Source of the DNA: Erysipelotrichaceae bacterium
GTDB taxonomy: Bacteria; Bacillota_I; Bacilli_A; Erysipelotrichales; Erysipelotrichaceae
DNA length: 29,930 bases
Direction of reading: 5' to 3'
Assembly (NCBI GenBank): GCA_016302195.1
Contig: JAEDOA010000008.1
Location: 1 to 29,930 of the forward strand
Positions 23,709 through 29,930 of the stretch are shown here, in pieces. A program made the translations under genes and the position numbers. Every line of letters begins with the position of its first letter. Within the stretch, counting starts at the first letter, position 1. The notes below the pieces were generated by a model. That model was not told the DNA's origin, did not search any database, and saw only the letters and a list, made by a program, of their open reading frames with translations.

Positions 23709-24252
23709 AAATTGCTTTTTCAAGGTTGATATATTCAACTTCAGTTGGTGTTTCACGGCCAAACATAATCGCAAGAACAGTTGCAACACCGCTGGCATCA
23801 TCCATACTTTCTACGATACCTTCAACATTAGCAAATGGACCACTTAAAATCTTTACACGATCGCCAACCGCAAATTCGGCAACAACCTTCTTTTCGCTTA
23901 GGCCAATTCTTTTTAGAATACCTTCCATTTCTTCATCAGGAACACTAAATGGCTTGCCACCACCACCGGCTGAACCAATCAAACCGGTTACCCCTGAAGT
24001 ATTTCTAACTACATACCAGGCTTCATCAGTCATATTCATCTTAACAAATAAATAGCCAGGGAATAGGTTTTTGATTCTTTTTATTTCTTTACCGTTTTTG
24101 TAATCAATCTCTTCCTCTTCAGCAACAACAATACGATCTAGACAGTCTTCCACGCCCTTGGTGGTTCTTATTCTTTTTTCAAGACTCTCTTTTACCCTAT
24201 TTTCATGTCCTGCGTAAGTATTAACTACATACCATTCTTTTCTATCTTCCAT
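23707..24252 (-). CDS. nusG: transcription termination/antitermination factor NusG
   Basis: 181 residues. The N-terminal NGN domain starts EWYVVNTYAGHENRVKESLEKRI and includes LFPGYLFVKMNMTDEAWYVVRNTSGVTGLIG. The C-terminal KOW domain is VGDRVKILSGPFANVEGIVESMD near residues 125-150. NusG binds RNA polymerase and affects pausing, and couples it to the ribosome. It shares one base with secE (ATG of nusG at the secE stop). It is the last gene of the cysS-to-nusG cluster; the ribosomal protein genes rplK and rplA, normally next, are absent because a terminator and rlmA follow. Confidence 0.97.
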   Translation of the reverse strand: MEDRKEWYVVNTYAGHENRVKESLEKRIRTTKGVEDCLDRIVVAEEEEIDYKNGKEIKRIKNLFPGYLFVKMNMTDEAWYVVRNTSGVTGLIGSAGGGGKPFSVPDEEMEGILKRIGLSEKKVVAEFAVGDRVKILSGPFANVEGIVESMDDASGVATVLAIMFGRETPTEVEYINLEKAI

Positions 24253-24470
24253 TAAGCACCGACTCCTATCAATACCAAGAATCCAGATACTAAGAAATCA
24301 CATAAGATAAAGAATAAAGCAAACAAAATGCAGAAGAATAAAACCTTGGCTGTATTTTTCATTAGTTGTGAAAATTTTGGCCATTTGATTCTCTTTGCTT
24401 CACTAACTACACCCTTGAAAAATGTAGTGATCCCATCTTTTTTAATTGTACTATTGTTACTATCTGCCAT
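24252..24470 (-). CDS. secE: preprotein translocase subunit SecE
   Basis: 72 residues, the single-helix Gram-positive form. An N-terminal amphipathic segment (TTFFKGVVSEAKRIKWPKFSQLMKNTAKVL) includes the conserved W-P-K. One membrane span follows (FFCILFALFFILCDFLVSGFLVLIG). It clamps SecY in the translocase. GGAGGATCTT precedes the ATG. It lies 9 bases after rpmG and is coupled to nusG. Confidence 0.95.
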   Translation of the reverse strand: MADSNNSTIKKDGITTFFKGVVSEAKRIKWPKFSQLMKNTAKVLFFCILFALFFILCDFLVSGFLVLIGVGA

Positions 24471-24479
24471 AAGATCCTC

Positions 24480-24629
24480 CTATTTAGTTTCCTTATGTAA
24501 CGTATGTTTACCACATCTCTTACAATACTTTAATAATTCCAATCGGCCAGTGGCGTTTTTGCGGTTACGAACAGTAGTGTAATTTCTTGATAAGCATTCT
24601 GAACAAGTCAATATTACCTTATCGCTCAT
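24480..24629 (-). CDS. rpmG: ribosomal protein bL33
   Basis: 49 residues, translated by hand. It starts MSDKVILTCSECLSRNYTT and has a zinc ribbon with Cys9, Cys12, Cys36 and Cys39, plus the basic RNRKNATGRLELLKYCKRC segment typical of bL33. AAAAGGAG lies 12 bases before the ATG. The cysteine-containing form corresponds to zinc-loaded bL33 paralogues. It sits between the sigma factor and secE, as rpmGB does in B. subtilis. Confidence 0.95.
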   Translation of the reverse strand: MSDKVILTCSECLSRNYTTVRNRKNATGRLELLKYCKRCGKHTLHKETK

Positions 24630-24684
24630 AATAAAAAAAACTCCTTTTCTGATTGCATATAAATATTAACATAAGCGCAATATA

Positions 24685-25275
24685 TTAGTCAAACAAACTA
24701 ATAAGTTTTTGTTTAATTCTTTGCAGGGAATTATCTATTTTTTTCTTTGTGCAATTTAATGTCTCGCTCATTTGTTGATAATTATAGCCTAACAAACGCA
24801 TTTTTAATACCTCTTTATCAAAGTCATTGTCAAGATATTCAAAAGCTAATTCTCTTAATAGCTTTGCCTTAACAATTGCTTTGGGATCGCTATTATTATC
24901 AGCAATAGTATCAATAAGGTATATCTGATCATTATCGCTTAAATGATTATCCAATGACAAAGCTTGTGAGGTGATAATACTATCCTTTCTTTTGTACTTT
25001 TTTACTATTGCCTTCATTTCTCTAGTGGTACATAGATAAACGAAGTTGGAAAACTTGGTATATTTATCGCTTCTATAACAGTTGATCGCATTATTTAGAC
25101 CAATTAAGTAAGCTTGATAACACTCATCATAATCAGAAAACGACCAGTAAGATTTAATCTCTCCATAGGTTTTGTAGAATATTGGCAAATAATAATCAGC
25201 CAATAATTTAAAGGCGTATTCATCTTTTTGCCTTATCATATACAACAACTCATATTCATTAATCTTACCGGTCAT
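24685..25275 (-). CDS. sigH: sigma-70 family factor, SigH-like
   Basis: 196 residues. Sigma region 2 runs from about 10-100 (LADYYLPIFYKTYGEIKSYWSFSDYDECYQAYLIGLNNAINCYRSDKYTKFSNFVYLCTTREMKAIVKKYKR), with FSNFVYLC in place of the usual FtsFa. Region 4 is at about 150-195 (VLKMRLLGYNYQQMSETLNCTKKKIDNSLQRIKQKL), a helix-turn-helix for the -35 box. The location between rlmB and rpmG is that of sigH in B. subtilis, which in that species controls stationary phase, competence and early sporulation. The protein is shorter and more diverged than B. subtilis SigH, so the regulon may differ. rae1 (yacP), which lies between rlmB and sigH in B. subtilis, is not present. Confidence 0.82.
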   Translation of the reverse strand: MTGKINEYELLYMIRQKDEYAFKLLADYYLPIFYKTYGEIKSYWSFSDYDECYQAYLIGLNNAINCYRSDKYTKFSNFVYLCTTREMKAIVKKYKRKDSIITSQALSLDNHLSDNDQIYLIDTIADNNSDPKAIVKAKLLRELAFEYLDNDFDKEVLKMRLLGYNYQQMSETLNCTKKKIDNSLQRIKQKLISLFD

Positions 25276-25286
25276 TTTGATAATCC

Positions 25287-26009
25287 CTAAATTGGGTTTC
25301 GACAGTTATAAATCTGATATAACAATACAGAGCAGGCAACAGAGGCATTTAGCGATTCGAAATTGCTTTCCATCGGTAATTTAACAAGAATATCGCATTT
25401 TTGTTTAACAAGTCGATGCATTCCCTTACCCTCTGAACCGATTACTAGAACAAGGGCCATATTGTAATCAACTTTTCGATAGTCTGTAGCATCCCTGCAA
25501 TCAGATCCAATTACCCAATATCCTTTCTTTTTTAATTCATTTAAAGATTGGGATAAATTTGTTACCTGGCATACTTTAACTAAATCAATAGCACCAGCTG
25601 ATACCTTAGCTACTGTTCCATTTAAACCGACACTGCGGTTTTTTTCGATAATAATACCATCAGCATTTACACAGGCCGCACTTCTTAATATCGCTCCTAG
25701 ATTATGAGGATCCTCTAACCCATCCAAAGCAATCAATAACGGATTTTTCTTTGAAGAAATGCTATCCAATAATTCATCAAGTGAGAAAAGCTTATAATCA
25801 TCAACACTAGCAACATAGCCCTGATGATTTCCATCAACTAATTTGTCTAAAACCTTTCTGTCCACAATATCAACCTTAATACCGTTTTTTCTAGCTAATA
25901 GCTCGACGCTTTTATCATTACGATTAGACTGAATAAACAATTGATTAATATTTTTCTTTTTTTCAAGTAAACCTAATACAACATTTTTCCCATAAACATA
26001 TTGTGCCAT
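25287..26009 (-). CDS. rlmB: 23S rRNA (guanosine-2'-O-)-methyltransferase, RlmB type
   Basis: 240 residues. The N-terminal L30e-like domain has YGKNVVLGLLEKKKNINQLFIQ and HQGYVASV. The SPOUT domain has all three motifs intact: LDGLEDPHNLGAILRSAACVNADGII, VIGSEGKGMHRL, and LPMESNFESLNASVACSVLLYQIY. It methylates a ribose in 23S rRNA (G2251 in E. coli) or in B. subtilis YacO/TrmH relatives a tRNA target. It starts 4 bases after mrnC. Confidence 0.93.
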   Translation of the reverse strand: MAQYVYGKNVVLGLLEKKKNINQLFIQSNRNDKSVELLARKNGIKVDIVDRKVLDKLVDGNHQGYVASVDDYKLFSLDELLDSISSKKNPLLIALDGLEDPHNLGAILRSAACVNADGIIIEKNRSVGLNGTVAKVSAGAIDLVKVCQVTNLSQSLNELKKKGYWVIGSDCRDATDYRKVDYNMALVLVIGSEGKGMHRLVKQKCDILVKLPMESNFESLNASVACSVLLYQIYNCRNPI

Positions 26010-26013
26010 AAAA

Positions 26014-26385
26014 TCACTCCTGAATTGTCTTAATTATTTCCCAAACTTCATCCATCCTGTTTTGATCATCATTTAAATACCAATAGCCCCAAACAGCTTC
26101 AAAACCAGTAGAGGTTTTGTATGTCAATATATCAGTATTTTTAGGCGCATTGTGGCTTTTCTGATTTCTGGCCTGCTTAAAAATCAGCAATTCGCTTTCG
26201 GAAATCATATTGTTCTCAATTAAATGTTTAGTCAGTTTTGCTTGAAATCTTGCGCTGCAATAAATTGCAGTCTGTTTTTGTAAATCATTGACCTTAATAT
26301 AGGAATCGATAATTTTTCTTTTTATATACAAATTGTAGCTTGCATCACCAATAAAGGCTAAAACAAGTGGTTTATATTGCTGCAT
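26014..26385 (-). CDS. mrnC: Mini-ribonuclease 3
   Basis: 123 residues, an RNase III catalytic domain without the double-stranded RNA-binding domain. LVLAFIGDASYNLYIKRKII holds the conserved GDA, and the C-terminal AVWGYWYL has the position where family members have E. NQKSHNAPKN is the hallmark loop. In B. subtilis Mini-III matures 23S rRNA ends. It lies 1 base after cysS and 4 before rlmB, the usual order. Confidence 0.92.
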   Translation of the reverse strand: MQQYKPLVLAFIGDASYNLYIKRKIIDSYIKVNDLQKQTAIYCSARFQAKLTKHLIENNMISESELLIFKQARNQKSHNAPKNTDILTYKTSTGFEAVWGYWYLNDDQNRMDEVWEIIKTIQE

Positions 26386-26386
26386 A

Positions 26387-27721
26387 TTACATTAAATTTT
26401 TATCAATCAGCTGCTGACGATACTGGTCAGCTAATTGGAAATCCTTAACAGCCTTAGCGCTATTATATTTTTCAAAAAGTTCTTTTTCTTGGTCAGTTAA
26501 TACAACTGGTTTAACATCAATACCTAATACATTTAACATTTTTCTAATGCTATTGTAATAACTGCTTACTTGATTCCAATCAACTTCTCTCACTCTTAAA
26601 GCTTTATTTAGCAATTTGATTGTGTCAAAGATAATCATATAGGCATTTGGTGTATTCAAATCATCACTCATCGCATCTAAAAATAACTGATATTGTTGCT
26701 TATCATAATCTTCTGTTAAGCTTATATTCTTAATCTGACTGTTTACTTCCACCTGCTTTAAAGCATTAGTAACCCTAGCAAGTTCTGCCTTGCTAGTAGC
26801 GAATGTTTCCTCAGAATAGATCAAAGCGTCACGATATCTCGCGCTAAGCAGTAACCATCTAGTTAAGTTGGCCCCGTTTTCAGCAATAACATCTTTAGCC
26901 CACTGGGTATTACCTAAAGACTTGCTCATCTTTCCTGAAGATGTTTCCAGCATACCGTTATGAATCCAGTAATTAGCTAAATGATGGTGGTGTACGCATT
27001 CTGATTGAGCAACTTCATTTTCATGATGAGGGAATTTCAGATCTCTTCCTCCGCCATGAATATCTATCATACCATCACCAAATTCTTTAGCAATCATAAC
27101 AACACACTCAGTATGCCAGCCTGGTCTACCTTTTCCCCAAGGGGAATCCCATTTGATTCCTTTATCAGTTTTCTTCCATAAGGCAAAGTCTAAAGGATTT
27201 CTTTTTTGTTGATTTTCTTCAACTCTTGCTCCTGAAATTAAGTCATTAACCTGTTGATGAGATAGTTCGCCATATTTATCATCGGCATCTACTGAGAAAT
27301 AAACATCCCCGTTCACCTCATAAGCTGCCCCATTTTCAACTAATTCAGATATAAACTTGATGATATCATCCATCGTTTCAGTAACTCTTGGAGTAGCATC
27401 TAATGGTACTACATTTAGTGCCTTTCTAACATCGTTATAAGCCTTAATGTATCTTTCCGCAATCTCTTTTTCGTCAGTATTCTCTTCGATTGCCTTGTTG
27501 ATAATCTTATCATCAACATCGGTAAAGTTAGAAACCATTTTTACTTTATAACCTAAAGCTTCAAATGTTCTTCTTAATGTATCAAAAACAACGATAGGAC
27601 GAGCATTTCCAATATGGGCATGATTGTAAACGGTTGGTCCGCAAACATACATACTAACCTCATTTTCCTTAATTGGTTTAAATTGTTCAACTTGTAGCGT
27701 GTATGAATTGTATAGTTTCAT
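26387..27721 (-). CDS. cysS: cysteinyl-tRNA synthetase
   Basis: 444-residue class I synthetase charging tRNA-Cys. CGPTVYNHAHIGNARPIVVFD has the zinc Cys and the HIGN motif. GWHTECVVM and HHENEVAQSE carry the other zinc ligands. KMSKSLGN is the ATP-binding KMSKS. The C-terminal anticodon domain is at about 330-444. No T-box leader precedes it; the 5' region between the -10 and the ATG is too short. Confidence 0.97.
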   Translation of the reverse strand: MKLYNSYTLQVEQFKPIKENEVSMYVCGPTVYNHAHIGNARPIVVFDTLRRTFEALGYKVKMVSNFTDVDDKIINKAIEENTDEKEIAERYIKAYNDVRKALNVVPLDATPRVTETMDDIIKFISELVENGAAYEVNGDVYFSVDADDKYGELSHQQVNDLISGARVEENQQKRNPLDFALWKKTDKGIKWDSPWGKGRPGWHTECVVMIAKEFGDGMIDIHGGGRDLKFPHHENEVAQSECVHHHHLANYWIHNGMLETSSGKMSKSLGNTQWAKDVIAENGANLTRWLLLSARYRDALIYSEETFATSKAELARVTNALKQVEVNSQIKNISLTEDYDKQQYQLFLDAMSDDLNTPNAYMIIFDTIKLLNKALRVREVDWNQVSSYYNSIRKMLNVLGIDVKPVVLTDQEKELFEKYNSAKAVKDFQLADQYRQQLIDKNLM

Positions 27722-27748
27722 AATATACCTCTCTTATTTTCTTTGAAA

Positions 27749-27785
27749 ATTATAACACAATTATCATTTGGTTGTATGTTATAAT
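27749..27785. promoter_or_regulatory. divergent promoter pair for cysS (minus) and ribokinase (plus)
   Basis: ATTATAACA (27749-27757) and TGTTATAAT (27777-27785) are perfect inverted copies. Read outwards each gives TGTTATAAT, an extended -10 facing its own gene: the right one is 29 bases before the ribokinase ATG, the left one 27 bases before the cysS ATG. Only 19 bases lie between the arms, so both -35 regions overlap and the two polymerases cannot bind independently. Confidence 0.6.
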
Positions 27786-27814
27786 GAATAAAAAAATGGA
27801 GGTTAATAATCGTA

Positions 27815-28699
27815 ATGAAAATCTTAGTCTTTGGTTCCTTAAATATCGATCATAATTACAAAATGGAACACATTGTATTGGAAAAGGAAACTGTATTTGC
27901 CAACCAGTATTTCGTAGTCGCAGGTGGTAAAGGTCTAAATGCATCCATTGCCCTAAGCAAAAGCGGAAGTCATGTTTATTTGGCAGGTAATATTGGTAAC
28001 GATGGCGAAGTATTACAAAAAACTTTAGATAAATACCATGTTGATACTACCTATCTTAACCATATAGACCAGCCAAATGGTCATGCTGTTATTCAGGTTG
28101 ATGAAAAAGGAGAAAATGCGATATTTATCTATGGCGGTTCAAATCAAGCCATTACTACTGAATATATCGATAAGGTATTATCCCACTTCCAACAAAATGA
28201 TTTGATTGTACTTCAAAATGAAATCAACAACCAGCATTACTTAATCACTCAAGCAAAAAAACACGGATTAACAATCCTTTTAAATCCATCACCATTTAAT
28301 CAAACTGTATTAACATATCCGCTTGATTTAGTTGATTATATTTTTATCAATGAAGTTGAAGGCCATGGTTTTACAAACGAAAGTGAACCAGAAAGAATTT
28401 TAGACAAACTAAAAGAAATGTATCCAAACACAAAAATTGTCTTAACATTAGGTTCAAAAGGAGCTTATTATCAAGATAATGCCAATAGAATCTTTAGTCC
28501 AGCCTATAAAGTAAAAGCAATAGATACAGTAGGTGCTGGTGATACATTTATGGGTTATTTCTGCTATGGTCTAGCAAACAATCTACCAATCGAAGAAACA
28601 TTAAAAATAGCCTCACAGGCAGCAAGCATAACCTGCACTAAACAGGGGGCAGCTGACTCGATTCCTACCTTGCAACAGGTAAAAGAAATCTATAAATAA
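27815..28699 (+). CDS. rbsK: ribokinase-family sugar kinase (PfkB)
   Basis: 294 residues. The substrate-binding glycine motif is VVAGGKGLNASIALSKSG near residues 34-52. The catalytic motif DTVGAGDTF is at 237-245, with Asp243 as base. FINEVEGHGF and LTLGSKGAYY are typical of ribokinase. It phosphorylates ribose or a similar pentose or nucleoside-derived sugar with ATP. No ribose transporter, mutarotase or lac-type regulator is next to it. The ribosome site GGAGG lies 12 bases before the ATG, a long spacing, but no alternative start is closer. Confidence 0.88.
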   Translation: MKILVFGSLNIDHNYKMEHIVLEKETVFANQYFVVAGGKGLNASIALSKSGSHVYLAGNIGNDGEVLQKTLDKYHVDTTYLNHIDQPNGHAVIQVDEKGENAIFIYGGSNQAITTEYIDKVLSHFQQNDLIVLQNEINNQHYLITQAKKHGLTILLNPSPFNQTVLTYPLDLVDYIFINEVEGHGFTNESEPERILDKLKEMYPNTKIVLTLGSKGAYYQDNANRIFSPAYKVKAIDTVGAGDTFMGYFCYGLANNLPIEETLKIASQAASITCTKQGAADSIPTLQQVKEIYK

Positions 28700-28729
28700 A
28701 CAAAAAGGCATAATGCCTTTTTTGTTTAT
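28696..28729 (+). terminator. intrinsic terminator after the ribokinase gene
   Basis: ATAAACAAAAAGGCA pairs with TGCCTTTTTTGTTTAT around AA; the stem is almost perfect. The A and T tracts on both sides make it usable from either strand, so it may also stop the recombinase transcript. Confidence 0.88.
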
Positions 28730-28745
28730 CCTTCAAATATTTCTT

Positions 28746-28760
28746 ATAAGCGTAAGCAAT
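28746..28760 (+). repeat. 15-bp inverted repeat, left arm, flanking the recombinase gene
   Basis: ATAAGCGTAAGCAAT here is the exact reverse complement of 29718-29732. The arm lies 8 bases beyond the recombinase stop codon. A candidate recombination or attachment site of the adjacent recombinase. Confidence 0.7.
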
Positions 28761-28768
28761 TTCTTTAA

Positions 28769-29695
28769 TTAATTTAATGATGATAATGAACGCATTACCA
28801 AATCTATATCTTTGTTCTCAAGTTCATTAATAATATGTAAATAAGTTTTTTGAGTCGTTGTCATACTGGCATGCCCCAATCTTCTAGCAACACTAGCAAT
28901 CGATACTCCAGCAAACAATAATAACGATGCATGTGTATGCCTCAAACCGTGAATAGAAATTACTGGAATATTTAATTTTTTACAATGACGTTCTAAGACG
29001 TTATTGATAGTTGAATTATATATTCTCTCACCATGTTTGACAAAAATTGGCTCATCTTCTTTAGAGTCTTTTAGTAAGCCAGCAAACTGCATAACAGTCT
29101 GCCAGTCAATCTGTATCTTTCTTATTGAGGACTTATTTTTAGTTAAAGTAAATCCTCCATCTCCTTTATAATCCCATGTTTTACTAATTGACAATGTTTG
29201 ATGCGTAAAATCAAAATCCTTTGGTGTCAAAGCAATTGCTTCAGAAAATCTCATACCAGTCTTCGCAATTAACAAAATTAACCAATCCCAATTAATCTGA
29301 GGGCATAATTTTAAATCAGCAATAAGAGTGTGCAACTCAAATTGGTTTAGATATTTTATCTTTTTTGCACAAGGCTCTTTGCCTTTAATTACTATTTTTC
29401 TTGTTGGGTCGTTTTCTATTAACCCATCATCCAATGCATCTAATATTGCCCCTTTAAGCTGGTGGTGGAAATCCATTGTCGTTTGTCTTTCGTGAACCAA
29501 TGCATATTCGTTTAAAATCCTTTGATATTCATTCCTTGTCAGATTACAAACTCTTAATTTAGGAGCTATTTTTTTAATCCAATCAAGTGAAAGATAATAC
29601 TTTTTCATAGTAACATTTCTTACTGCCCCCTCCTTGTATGTTTTTATCCAGTTTTCATAATACTTATAAAATAATTCTTTTTTAGCTATATTCAT
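28769..29695 (-). CDS. tyrosine recombinase/integrase
   Basis: 308 residues from the ATG at 29695 (MNIAKKELF), preferred over 29719 because AGAAGGAG lies 8 bases ahead of it. The N-terminal core-binding domain spans about 1-100. The catalytic domain shows Arg149 in GMRFSEA, a lysine region (LTKNKSSIRKIQ), HGLRHTHASLLLF with His and Arg, GHASMTTTQKTYLHI with a further His, and Tyr285 as nucleophile. All catalytic positions are present, so it should be active. There is no excisionase, phage structural or conjugation gene nearby. It lies directly after an hsdS fragment and between inverted repeats, the setting of recombinases that rearrange restriction specificity genes. Confidence 0.92.
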   Translation of the reverse strand: MNIAKKELFYKYYENWIKTYKEGAVRNVTMKKYYLSLDWIKKIAPKLRVCNLTRNEYQRILNEYALVHERQTTMDFHHQLKGAILDALDDGLIENDPTRKIVIKGKEPCAKKIKYLNQFELHTLIADLKLCPQINWDWLILLIAKTGMRFSEAIALTPKDFDFTHQTLSISKTWDYKGDGGFTLTKNKSSIRKIQIDWQTVMQFAGLLKDSKEDEPIFVKHGERIYNSTINNVLERHCKKLNIPVISIHGLRHTHASLLLFAGVSIASVARRLGHASMTTTQKTYLHIINELENKDIDLVMRSLSSLN

Positions 29696-29717
29696 GTTTA
29701 TTCTCCTTCTCATACTC

Positions 29718-29732
29718 ATTGCTTACGCTTAT
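29718..29732 (-). repeat. 15-bp inverted repeat, right arm
   Basis: On the minus strand it reads ATAAGCGTAAGCAAT. With its flank, the minus strand in the hsdS frame translates as LHKRKQ and stop, close to the conserved LHQRK of specificity subunits. It lies 23 bases before the recombinase start. Confidence 0.7.
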
Positions 29733-29760
29733 GAAGATGACCACACTATAAGCTCTTTTT

Positions 29761-29930
29761 TTATCCAAATAAATATAAACGCTGATGAAGGGTGATAAGG
29801 TTGTCGAGACTGGCAAATAACGAAGATAACTGTTCCCGTTCTTCTGATTGTGTTGGTATCTGAATTACAATGTCTGCCATTACATTATTCATCAATTTTG
29901 GATTGCCAACATAAGACACATATCCTTTTG
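29761..29930 (-). CDS. hsdS: type I restriction-modification specificity subunit, C-terminal fragment
   Basis: Partial gene; only the last 56 codons are in the window. I translated it by hand on the minus strand: SYVGNPKLMNNVMADIVIQ, then IPTQSEEREQLSSLFASLDN and LITLHQRLYLFG. The IP-x-x-x-EE-(R/Q)-x-x-I/L...LDNLITLHQR pattern is the hallmark of the conserved coiled-coil that follows each target recognition domain in HsdS. HsdS gives the methyltransferase and nuclease their DNA target. The end YLFG and stop right after LHQR is earlier than usual: most continue with KL..LK. The stop may be a recombination scar, or this may be a half subunit or second-domain end. Codon use is richer in G and C than in the surrounding genes, consistent with transfer. 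Confidence 0.85.
   Translation of the reverse strand, partial: KGYVSYVGNPKLMNNVMADIVIQIPTQSEEREQLSSLFASLDNLITLHQRLYLFG

Noticed and set aside
27722..27814. T-box or other amino-acid riboswitch before cysS
   Set aside because: Only about 27 bases separate the -10 from the start codon, too short for a T-box, and no T-box sequence is seen.
27750..27944. 64-residue minus-strand frame
   Set aside because: It overlaps the start of the well-supported ribokinase gene and the divergent promoters, with no ribosome site or recognisable protein.
28769..29930. Prophage or integrative conjugative element boundary
   Set aside because: Only a recombinase and an hsdS end are visible, with no phage, excision or transfer gene and no tRNA target; the hsdS setting explains the recombinase better. 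Sequence beyond the window could change this.
1..29930. CRISPR arrays, tRNA or rRNA genes, insertion sequences
   Set aside because: I found no regularly spaced direct repeats, no cloverleaf-like sequence with the usual GTTCGA-type arm, and no transposase reading frame by eye. A tRNAscan-SE and minced run would settle it.

Overview
The window is about 30 kb of low-GC bacterial chromosome. It looks like a Bacillota (Firmicutes) member, probably of the Erysipelotrichia type. The evidence is the AT-rich codon use, Gram-positive style AGGAGG ribosome binding sites, a B. subtilis-like cysS-mrnC-rlmB-sigH-rpmG-secE-nusG order, lipobox lipoproteins, a class B sortase and the yrrN/yrrO U32 pair. TGA is used as a stop (for example at the end of the rlmA-like gene), so the code is standard. 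The taxon is an inference.

Layout, almost all on the minus strand and so read from right to left. (a) 29930-28746: the 3' end of a type I restriction specificity gene (hsdS), followed by a complete tyrosine recombinase flanked by a perfect 15-bp inverted repeat; this is the accessory part of the window. (b) 28699-27815: a ribokinase on the plus strand, divergent from cysS across a compact pair of back-to-back promoters. (c) 27721-23707: translation and transcription housekeeping (cysS, mrnC, rlmB, sigH-like sigma factor, rpmG, secE, nusG), closed by a terminator. (d) 23653-18662: rlmA-like methyltransferase, a lipoprotein, a Cof-type HAD phosphatase, a DUF1846 protein, sortase B, and a small two-helix membrane protein on the plus strand. 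(e) 18513-14321: a phosphonate-type ABC importer (phnD, phnC, two phnE) with thymidine kinase as its last gene and a probable attenuator hairpin after phnD. (f) 14268-13907: a gene-free stretch with two diverged tandem copies of a roughly 130-bp unit, read here as twin C-rich small RNA genes on the plus strand. (g) 13834-5537: a tight operon of a HAD phosphatase, recX, yhaM, the NAD(P)HX repair fusion nnr, two U32 proteins, a SpoU-type methyltransferase and a PEP carboxykinase/HPr kinase-like protein. (h) 5395-1: an ftsW/rodA-type glycosyltransferase, coaD, a C69 dipeptidase, an iron alcohol dehydrogenase and an RlmD-type rRNA methyltransferase cut by the window edge.

Most genes serve RNA modification and translation (rlmD, a TrmH-like gene, two U32 genes, rlmB, rlmA, mrnC, cysS, rpmG), cofactor supply or repair (coaD, nnr) and the cell envelope (SEDS protein, sortase, lipoproteins). 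The most novel item is the tandem small-RNA locus. Each unit carries two anti-Shine-Dalgarno-like motifs (CTCCTTTC and a run of C followed by TTTAA) and ends in an intrinsic terminator. The tail of copy 1 is complementary over about 19 bases, with two extra C, to the ribosome binding site of the HAD gene at 22008. The second item of interest is the recombinase between inverted repeats that resemble the conserved LHQRK-coding part of the adjacent hsdS.
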